Source of the DNA: an uncultured Christensenella sp.
Lineage (GTDB): Bacteria > Bacillota > Clostridia > Christensenellales > UBA1242
Length of the DNA stretch: 5,053 bases
Assembly (NCBI GenBank): GCA_949295755.1
Contig: CASFMG010000079.1
Span: 1 to 5,053, forward strand
Direction: 5' to 3'
The notes under the pieces were generated by a model. The model saw only the letters and a list, made by a program, of their open reading frames with translations, was not told where the DNA came from and searched no databases. A program made the position numbers and the translations under genes. Positions 1 to 3,762 of this stretch are shown piece by piece; position 1 is the first letter of the stretch; every line of letters begins with the position of its first letter.

Positions 1-20
1 AGTTCGAGACTTGAAAATTA

Positions 21-35
21 ACACTAATATTTTAT
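21..35 (-). repeat. 15-bp exact repeat, also at 2276-2290
   Basis: The 15-mer ACACTAATATTTTAT (minus strand ATAAAATATTAGTGT) occurs here and again at 2276-2290, where its GTG is the start codon of the transglycosylase gene. On the minus strand both copies read TAAAAT, five bases, GTG, so each could be a -10 box placed just before a start codon. Here GTG at 24-22 opens a frame that runs eight codons off the left edge. That may be the first codons of another minus-strand gene, but too little is visible to call one. Chance repetition in AT-rich DNA is possible. Confidence 0.35.
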
Positions 36-41
36 AGTTTT

Positions 42-169
42 AATAACAAAAAAAGAGCCACAAGAACAAGGCTCGTGTGGTTTGCTCACGAAGGAGTGTA
101 GTTACCTACATAACTTTGTGAGCAAGCCACACAGTAAACGCAGTTATTGTGAGCTCTTTTTTTGTTATT
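42..169. terminator. Nested inverted-repeat element acting as lysS terminator
   Basis: The outer arms AATAACAAAAAAAGAGC (42-58) and its exact complement (153-169) form a perfect 17-bp stem. There is a 7-base A run on the left and a 7-base T run on the right, so a U-tract follows the G/C-containing part of the stem on either strand. The lysS stop codon (TAA, 167-165) lies inside the right arm. On the minus strand a second, local hairpin, GAGCC/GGCTC (74-55), is followed directly by seven Ts (54-48), a classic intrinsic-terminator layout. A terminator function for lysS is therefore likely. The 94 bases enclosed and the second internal stem are far more than a simple terminator needs, so this is probably a dispersed palindromic element that doubles as a terminator. 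No clear target-site duplication is seen. Confidence 0.75.
75..132. repeat. Inner 15-bp inverted repeat of the 42-169 element
   Basis: GTGTGGTTTGCTCAC (75-89) pairs with GTGAGCAAGCCACAC (118-132) over 15 positions with one exception, T81/G126. That is a G-U wobble in plus-strand RNA but an A-C mismatch in minus-strand RNA. The 28-base loop holds a small perfect hairpin, TGTAG-TTAC-CTACA (97-110). The result is a long, branched, near-symmetric structure inside the outer 17-bp stem. Confidence 0.8.
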
Positions 170-1637
170 TCATTAGGGGGAATAACACAACATCTCTAAT
201 AGACTCTTGATTAAATAATATAACCATAAGCCTGTCAACTCCAAAACCAAGACCACTTATTGGTGGCATACCGTGTTCCATTGCAAGAACAAAGTCTTCG
301 TCAAGTTCCATTGCTTCATCATCACCTTGTGATTTTGCTTTTGCTTGTTTTTCGAGTTCGTCTCTTTGAATGATTGGGTCAACAAGTTCGCTATATGCTT
401 TGGCAAGTTCGTTTCCAACACAAAGAATTTGGAAAACATCAATAATCTTGTTGTTTTTATCATTTCTTCTTGCAAGTGGAATTAAACACGCAGGATAGTT
501 GTAAAGAATTGTTGGTTGAACAATATTAACTCTTATTTTGCGTTTGTAAATGTAATCAATAACCCCACCTAATGTTTTTATGCCTGCAAAATCTTCTTTT
601 GCAAACAGTCCTTTTTCAACAACTTTTTCAATAAGTTCTTCGGAAGTTTCACACTTTAAAAAGTCAAAGCCCAAAATTTCACGCATTTTTTCTACATAGT
701 TTATTCTTGGCCAAACTTCTTTTGAAAAATCCAAAATTGTACCTTGATATTCAATTTGCATTGTGCCTTTTACTTCCATTAAAAGAGATTGAATAAACTT
801 TTTGTAAAATTTGATATTGTCTTCAAAATTCCAATATGAAGCGTACCATTCTACCATTGTAAATTCTTGCAAATGTTGAGTGTCCATACCTTCATTTCTA
901 AAACATTTTGCAACTTCATAAACTCTGTCAAATCCACCTGCAATAACTTGTTTTAAATATGTTTCCGGTGCGATTCTAAGATTGCATTGTTTGTCGAGCG
1001 CATTGTGATGTGTAAAAAATGGTTTTGCACTTGCGCCACAAACGGCAGATTGAAGAATTGGTGTTTCAACTTCTGTGAAACCGTTTTCATTTAAAAATTT
1101 TCGCAAAAATGTTAGAACTTTGCTTCTTCCAATAAACACATCTCTAGCAGTTTGGTTTGAAATTAAATCCAAATATCTTTGACGATATTTTGCTTCTTGG
1201 TCAACAAGTCCGTGAAATTTTTCAGGAAGTGGGCGAAGTGCTTTGCTAAGCAATGTAACAAAATTTGCTCTAACAGTGATTTCCCCTGTTTGTGTGTGAT
1301 ATATTTCGCCGTCAACTCCAACAAAATCGCCTATATCTATCATTTTTTTATAGAAGTCGTATGCCTTCTCATCGAGTTCGTTTCTACCAACACTAATTTG
1401 AATTTTTGCTTCTACATCTCTTATTTGCATAAATCCAAATTTGCCCATTATTCTTCTAAAAACAATTCTTCCACAAACTCTAACATTGTCGCCGTCATTT
1501 AATTTTGTTGCTTCTTCAATTGTGTGAGATCTATCAAATTTTTCTTTGTAAACAATTTCTCCGTTATTTTTTAAGTCTTTAATTTTTTGCGCACGTATAT
1601 CTATTTCGCTTGAAAGTACTTGTGTGTTATTTTCCAT
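165..1637 (-). CDS. lysS: Lysyl-tRNA synthetase, class II
   Basis: This cytoplasmic enzyme charges tRNA-Lys with lysine using ATP. The 490-residue length is normal for bacterial LysRS. Residues about 50-130 form the OB-fold anticodon-binding domain, and the catalytic core follows. Motif 1 ends in VETPILQ (190-196). Motif 2 contains FRNEG (246-250) and ends at EFTMVEW (258-264). Motif 3 is GLGFGVDR (462-469) with its arginine, followed by the usual C-terminus RDVVLFPLMK. The lysine-site region THHNALD (209-215) and RIAPE (221-225) is intact. The start ATG (1637) has AGGAG (1648-1644) six bases upstream and a promoter at 1656-1684. The stop codon lies inside the inverted-repeat element at 42-169. 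Motif 2 reads MDTQHLQEFTMVEWYASYWN rather than the commoner DTRHNPEFTM.E.Y form, so this may be a divergent LysRS branch; identity as LysRS is not in doubt. Confidence 0.97.
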   Translation of the reverse strand: MENNTQVLSSEIDIRAQKIKDLKNNGEIVYKEKFDRSHTIEEATKLNDGDNVRVCGRIVFRRIMGKFGFMQIRDVEAKIQISVGRNELDEKAYDFYKKMIDIGDFVGVDGEIYHTQTGEITVRANFVTLLSKALRPLPEKFHGLVDQEAKYRQRYLDLISNQTARDVFIGRSKVLTFLRKFLNENGFTEVETPILQSAVCGASAKPFFTHHNALDKQCNLRIAPETYLKQVIAGGFDRVYEVAKCFRNEGMDTQHLQEFTMVEWYASYWNFEDNIKFYKKFIQSLLMEVKGTMQIEYQGTILDFSKEVWPRINYVEKMREILGFDFLKCETSEELIEKVVEKGLFAKEDFAGIKTLGGVIDYIYKRKIRVNIVQPTILYNYPACLIPLARRNDKNNKIIDVFQILCVGNELAKAYSELVDPIIQRDELEKQAKAKSQGDDEAMELDEDFVLAMEHGMPPISGLGFGVDRLMVILFNQESIRDVVLFPLMK

Positions 1638-1643
1638 TTATGT

Positions 1644-1648
1644 CTCCT
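1644..1648 (-). promoter_or_regulatory. lysS ribosome binding site
   Basis: CTCCT on the plus strand is AGGAG on the lysS strand, six bases before the ATG at 1637. It is one of the clearest Shine-Dalgarno sites in the window and fixes the lysS start. Confidence 0.85.
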
Positions 1649-1655
1649 AGATGGT

Positions 1656-1684
1656 AGAATAACACATATAATGCATAAAGTCAA
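1656..1684 (-). promoter_or_regulatory. lysS promoter, sigma-A type
   Basis: On the minus strand TTGACT (1684-1679) and TATTCT (1661-1656) are separated by exactly 17 bases. A TG one base before the -10 gives an extended -10. The start of transcription would fall near 1650-1648, leaving a leader of only about 11-13 nt that begins at the ribosome site. No T-box or other leader RNA fits in that space. Confidence 0.6.
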
Positions 1685-1731
1685 TTTTATAAAATAATTT
1701 ATTTAATTAAAACTAAATTAAAGATTAAATG

Positions 1732-2277
1732 TTATTTTAATTTTTTTTCATATATTTTTAAACTTTTTAAAACTTTTTCAGCATATGCCCTTGTTTGACT
1801 ATAAGGAATAACATCAATAGTTTTTCCATCTTTTGAGTACTCGCTATTGTTTAACCAACTTTGAACAACACCTTCGCCAGCATTGTAGGCACAAAGTACA
1901 ACAGTTGTATCGGTAAATTTATTTTCTAGGTATGCAAGATAATATGTCCCAAGTTTTATATTATAATCGGCATCAAATAAATATTCTTCATTATATTCAA
2001 TATCCAATTTATCGGCGAGCCACTTTGCCGTTGTTGGCATTAGTTGCATAAGTCCTATTGCTCCCTTTGACGACACTGCTTTTGTGTTGAAACTACTTTC
2101 TGCGTTTATTACACTTGCAACTAAACTTTTATCAACATCATATTCTTGCGAATATGTTATAATGCTGTCTTTGTATCGTATTGGATACAAAATATAACCA
2201 ATACACAAAAAAAGGTATATGCCTATAACCAAAATTGTTACTAATACTATTGATATTATTGTAGCCTTTTTTTTCAC
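1732..2277 (-). CDS. Membrane-anchored lytic transglycosylase (SLT domain)
   Basis: This predicted peptidoglycan lytic transglycosylase (GH23, Slt70-like catalytic domain) cleaves the MurNAc-GlcNAc bond with formation of 1,6-anhydro-MurNAc at the outer face of the membrane. Residues 1-4 are lysine-rich and about 7-31 are one hydrophobic segment, an uncleaved signal anchor or signal peptide. The SLT domain spans about 38-170. It has the catalytic glutamate E60 in INAESSF, GAIGLMQLMPTTA (72-84), and AYNAGEG (130-136). The 181-residue length is typical of small clostridial SLT proteins. The start is GTG (CAC at 2275-2277). An in-frame stop lies a few codons upstream, so no longer ORF is possible, yet no Shine-Dalgarno site is visible. 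It lies 86 bp after the SLOG gene and 94 bp before lysS, on the same strand. No convincing hairpin terminator is seen on either side. The family is certain; the cellular role (wall growth, spore or protein-export related) is not. Confidence 0.92.
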   Translation of the reverse strand: MKKKATIISIVLVTILVIGIYLFLCIGYILYPIRYKDSIITYSQEYDVDKSLVASVINAESSFNTKAVSSKGAIGLMQLMPTTAKWLADKLDIEYNEEYLFDADYNIKLGTYYLAYLENKFTDTTVVLCAYNAGEGVVQSWLNNSEYSKDGKTIDVIPYSQTRAYAEKVLKSLKIYEKKLK

Positions 2278-2363
2278 ACTAATATTTTATGGTATTTTGT
2301 TTTTTTTAATACATTTAAAATTGACTAAAAAACTTTTATCATTTAACAATAAATTCAAAGTAT

Positions 2364-2870
2364 TTATACTTTTAATATTTTAATTTTAATTTTTTTAGAT
2401 TTAGCATATCCAATTGTTTGTTTTGTTCCACCATTTGCACCACTAAATACAGCAATTAACAAAGTTGAGTTATCAATCATGTATTTATTCCTTTTTTGCA
2501 TACAACCATTAAAGTAGTCGCAGTTGCTAGTATATGTAACTTTATCTGCAAGAGAAAGTATTTTATTGTATTTTTCTATATTTTTATCACCCCATCTATT
2601 TGTTTGGTTTTTGCACGGAATAGCACACTCTAACTGAATTTTAAAATATTTTTTCTTTAATTTTAGCACAAGTTCAGCACACATAATATCTATTCCTAAA
2701 GCCATACCAGAAATAAAATAAATATAACCTTTTTTTATAAAATGTTTTATAGTTCTTTTTAGTTTAAATTTTAAAAATAAAAACTTAATACTCTTTTCAT
2801 CATAAATATATGAAATTTTATTAGGTCTATGACCTGTAAAACAACATGTATAAAATTTTTTGTTTATCAT
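2364..2870 (-). CDS. SLOG-superfamily protein, YpsA/DUF1273-like
   Basis: This is a 168-residue Rossmann-like protein of the DUF1273/YpsA group within the SLOG superfamily, whose members are thought to bind nucleotides or nucleotide-derived ligands. Visible hallmarks are CCFTGHRP near the N-terminus (9-16), the glycine loop FISGMALGID (52-61), CAIPC (82-86), and the C-terminal block RNKYMID (127-133) with GANGGTKQT (144-152). No membrane segment or catalytic triad is seen, and the biochemical activity is unknown. The N-terminus fits the family, so the ATG at 2870 is the likely start, although only A/T-rich sequence and no ribosome site precedes it. It is divergent from an XRE repressor, and the shared gap holds two palindromes, so it is probably under that repressor's control. 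In other bacteria YpsA-like proteins are linked to cell division or appear in mobile elements. Either role is possible here, and this pairing favours an accessory function (inference). Confidence 0.85.
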   Translation of the reverse strand: MINKKFYTCCFTGHRPNKISYIYDEKSIKFLFLKFKLKRTIKHFIKKGYIYFISGMALGIDIMCAELVLKLKKKYFKIQLECAIPCKNQTNRWGDKNIEKYNKILSLADKVTYTSNCDYFNGCMQKRNKYMIDNSTLLIAVFSGANGGTKQTIGYAKSKKIKIKILKV

Positions 2871-2876
2871 AAAAAT

Positions 2877-2905
2877 ATAATAATATAGAATATTCTATAA
2901 TGCAA
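2877..2905 (-). promoter_or_regulatory. Possible promoter of the SLOG gene
   Basis: On the minus strand TTGCAT (2905-2900) and TATTAT (2882-2877) are 17 bases apart. The -35 box matches consensus at only three of six positions and the -10 is fair. Transcription would start at or within a base or two of the ATG at 2870, giving a leaderless mRNA, which fits the lack of a ribosome site. The palindrome at 2884-2899 fills the spacer, so a bound repressor would block it. Confidence 0.35.
2884..2899. promoter_or_regulatory. Palindromic operator candidate 1
   Basis: TATAGAATATTCTATA is a perfect 16-bp palindrome in the gap between the divergent SLOG and XRE genes. It shares both half-sites (TATAGAA / TTCTATA) with the palindrome at 2913-2928 and differs only at the two central bases. 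The centres are 29 bp apart. It lies over the putative SLOG promoter. Dimeric Cro/cI-type repressors usually bind such sites next to their own gene; binding here is inferred. Confidence 0.7.
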
Positions 2906-2912
2906 GTGTTTA

Positions 2913-2928
2913 TATAGAAATTTCTATA
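2913..2928. promoter_or_regulatory. Palindromic operator candidate 2
   Basis: TATAGAAATTTCTATA is a second perfect 16-bp palindrome with the same half-sites as 2884-2899. It lies just upstream of TATAAT (2933-2938) and would sit in the spacer of a possible XRE promoter (TTTATA at 2909-2914, 18-bp spacer). Binding by the XRE protein would repress its own gene. The exact plus-strand promoter is uncertain, because this -10 would place the start of transcription almost on the ribosome site. Confidence 0.7.
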
Positions 2929-2942
2929 AAATTATAATAACT

Positions 2943-2946
2943 GAGG
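2943..2946 (+). promoter_or_regulatory. XRE gene ribosome binding site
   Basis: GAGG (within TGAGGT) lies six bases before the ATG at 2953 and supports that start. The divergent SLOG gene has no comparable site, so translation of the two partners is probably unequal. Confidence 0.7.
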
Positions 2947-2952
2947 TAATTT

Positions 2953-3156
2953 ATGGATTTTATAGATATTCTTAAAGATATAATGATAGATTATAACTTA
3001 AATCAATCACAACTAGCAAATAAGATAGGATTAAAACAAAGTCAAATTAGTGAATGGCTTAAAGGAAAAAGTAAACCGGGCTACGACAATTTAAAAGCAA
3101 TTTGTTTAGCACTTGACATTTCAGCAGATAGATTACTTGGAATTGATGACAAATAA
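2953..3156 (+). CDS. XRE-family HTH transcriptional regulator, cI/Cro type
   Basis: This 67-residue protein is almost entirely one HTH_3 (Cro/cI) DNA-binding domain. SQLANKIG (19-26) is the first helix of the helix-turn-helix, and KQSQISEWLKG (28-38) contains the recognition helix. KPGYDNLKAICLALDISADRLLG (41-63) covers the last two helices and the family's usual ending. There is no sensor, peptidase or dimerisation domain, so it resembles the minimal repressors of phages, conjugative elements and toxin-antitoxin pairs. It is the only plus-strand gene in the window. Two matched palindromes lie 25-69 bases upstream, pointing to self-repression and control of the divergent SLOG gene. Downstream, its mRNA would run into the structured block at 3170-3425 and end at the terminator at 3445-3493. 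Family is certain; target and role are inferred. Confidence 0.92.
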   Translation: MDFIDILKDIMIDYNLNQSQLANKIGLKQSQISEWLKGKSKPGYDNLKAICLALDISADRLLGIDDK

Positions 3157-3167
3157 AAAACTCACTT
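3155..3167 (+). repeat. Direct repeat of a terminator arm
   Basis: AAAAAACTCACTT, starting within the XRE stop codon, is repeated exactly at 3449-3461 as the left arm of the terminator at 3445-3493. The two copies bracket the 3170-3425 element. It could be a duplicated target, or a stray half of an older terminator. It could also pair with 3478-3490 in RNA and compete with the terminator hairpin. Confidence 0.6.
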
Positions 3168-3255
3168 TTATGACTGTCGAAAAACCACGTGAACAAAAAA
3201 TTTTTTTAAATTTTTTTTGCTTTGTTTACTGTAAAACGCCCAAAAACAATCATTT

Positions 3256-3322
3256 AGGGAACTAAACTCTTGCTTTTGGAAAATAATGGGTTCCCTGAAA
3301 AGTATGAATACTTTTTAGGGAG
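3256..3322 (+). other. Two mutually exclusive hairpins
   Basis: AGGGAAC (3256-3262) can pair with GTTCCCT (3290-3296) across a 27-base loop. The same CCCT also starts a much stronger hairpin: 3293-3304 pairs with 3309-3320 over 12 bp with loop TGAA, extendable by two pairs to 3291/3322. Its one irregular pair, G3297/T3316, is a G-U in plus-strand RNA and an A-C mismatch on the other strand. The two folds cannot coexist, as in an RNA switch, although the second looks clearly more stable. Transcription of the region is not shown. Confidence 0.55.
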
Positions 3323-3349
3323 AGGAAAAACTGAGCAAAATAGCGATAC

Positions 3350-3368
3350 AATTTGCAATATGCAAATT
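3350..3368. repeat. Perfect 8-bp hairpin inside the 256-bp element
   Basis: AATTTGCA (3350-3357) and TGCAAATT (3361-3368) are exact complements around the three-base loop ATA. It lies in the right half of the element, between possible closing pairs CAAAA (3336-3340) and TTTTG (3386-3390). Confidence 0.6.
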
Positions 3369-3444
3369 TGAGTAATAAGCGAAAGTTTTGACGAAGCCTC
3401 GCCTCACTTGTTTTTCGGCAGTCATTTTAAATTTATTGATTTAG

Positions 3445-3493
3445 TATAAAAAAACTCACTTAACAATTATTTTGATAAGTGAGTTTTTTTATA
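3445..3493. terminator. Bidirectional intrinsic terminator (rpsU / XRE gene)
   Basis: An 18-bp perfect stem (3445-3462 with 3476-3493) encloses a 13-base loop. The core is ACTCACTTA/TAAGTGAGT, flanked by seven As on one side and seven Ts on the other, so a U-tract follows the hairpin in both directions. It begins five bases past the rpsU stop (3499) and terminates rpsU on the minus strand. On the plus strand it is the first strong terminator after the XRE gene. Confidence 0.9.
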
Positions 3494-3498
3494 AATTA

Positions 3499-3681
3499 TT
3501 ACGCTCTTTTGCGTGCTCTTTTTCTTGCAGCTTCGGCTTTTTCTTTTTTTGCAACAGAAGGTTTTTTGTATGCTTCTTTTTTTCTTATGTCGCCAATAAT
3601 ACCGTCTTTTTGGCATTTTCTTTTAAATCTTTTTATTGCACTTTCAAGACTTTCGTTTTCGCCAACTTTAACAACTGTCAT
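3499..3681 (-). CDS. rpsU: 30S ribosomal protein S21
   Basis: This small basic protein of the 30S subunit sits near the 3' end of 16S rRNA and takes part in translation initiation. The 60-residue product begins MTVVKVGENESLESAIKRFKRK and has the family signature ENESLESAIKRFKR (8-21), KKEAYKKPS (34-42) and an Arg/Lys/Ala-rich tail. A frame opening at GTG 3690 would add three residues. That GTG is part of the ribosome site (AAGAAGGTGA) lying just before the ATG at 3681, and S21 proteins normally start at this ATG, so 3681 is chosen. It follows mtaB, as in many Bacillota, but has its own near-consensus promoter and a strong terminator five bases after the stop, so it is largely an independent, highly expressed unit. 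Confidence 0.96.
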   Translation of the reverse strand: MTVVKVGENESLESAIKRFKRKCQKDGIIGDIRKKEAYKKPSVAKKEKAEAARKRARKRA

Positions 3682-3683
3682 TC

Positions 3684-3693
3684 TTTTCACCTT
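3684..3693 (-). promoter_or_regulatory. rpsU ribosome binding site deciding the start
   Basis: On the minus strand GAAGGTGAAA precedes the ATG at 3681, and AGGTGA matches the anti-Shine-Dalgarno core. An upstream GTG (3690-3688) lies within this site and so is unlikely to be the start codon. Confidence 0.75.
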
Positions 3694-3717
3694 CTTTTAA
3701 GTTCAAAATTCTTGCAT

Positions 3718-3746
3718 AGTATACATATATTTTTTATTTATGTCAA
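3718..3746 (-). promoter_or_regulatory. rpsU promoter, near-consensus sigma-A
   Basis: On the minus strand a perfect TTGACA (3746-3741) and TATACT (3723-3718) are separated by 17 bases. The start of transcription should fall near 3711, giving a leader of about 30 nt. The promoter begins only 17 bases after the mtaB stop codon. A 10-bp inverted repeat (3705-3714 and 3744-3753) brackets it, one arm overlapping the -35 box and the other the expected start of transcription. Confidence 0.88.
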
Positions 3747-3762
3747 GAATTTTTTTTCATTT

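Larger units (their letters stand above)
3170..3425. repeat. 256-bp element with terminal inverted repeats and internal hairpins
   Basis: The ends are inverted repeats. ATGACTGTCGAAAAAC (3170-3185) pairs with 3410-3425 at all 16 positions (one G-T wobble, 3177/3418). After a small internal loop, GTGA (3189-3192) pairs with TCAC (3404-3407). Inside lie an A/T tract (3195-3218), the alternative hairpins at 3256-3322, and a perfect 8-bp hairpin at 3350-3368. No gene is visible; the longest start-to-stop frame I found in it is a 30-codon GTG frame on the minus strand (3407-3315) with no ribosome site. It fills the space between the convergent ends of the XRE gene and rpsU. It could be a non-autonomous mobile element of MITE type or a structured RNA in the 3' region of the XRE mRNA. 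The repeats are certain; the nature is not. An immediate target duplication longer than TTT is not seen. Confidence 0.65.

Noticed and set aside
1..24. Possible start of a minus-strand gene (GTG at 24)
   Set aside because: Only eight codons are visible and there is no ribosome site, so it is recorded as a repeat observation rather than a gene.
257..475. 72-codon minus-strand frame inside lysS
   Set aside because: It is an off-frame shadow of lysS with a low-complexity Gln/Lys-rich product, no ribosome site and no family features.
1179..1502. 107-codon plus-strand frame antisense to lysS
   Set aside because: It has the Phe/Cys/Asn-rich composition expected of the antisense of an AT-rich gene, with no recognisable domain.
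1638..1731. T-box or lysine riboswitch upstream of lysS
   Set aside because: The promoter at 1656-1684 leaves only about a dozen leader bases, and no T-box sequence or long structured leader is present.
2881..2930. CRISPR-like repeats from the TATAGAA palindromes
   Set aside because: There are only two copies, each a short perfect palindrome in a divergent promoter gap, which fits operators and not a CRISPR array.
3315..3407. 30-codon GTG frame on the minus strand inside the 256-bp element
   Set aside because: It has no ribosome site, and the sequence is better explained by inverted repeats and hairpins than by coding.
42..3425. Shared 9-mer ACAGTAAAC in both non-coding elements (131-139 plus; 3224-3232 minus) as a sign of common origin
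   Set aside because: There is no further similarity around it; one 9-mer match in AT-rich DNA is expected by chance.
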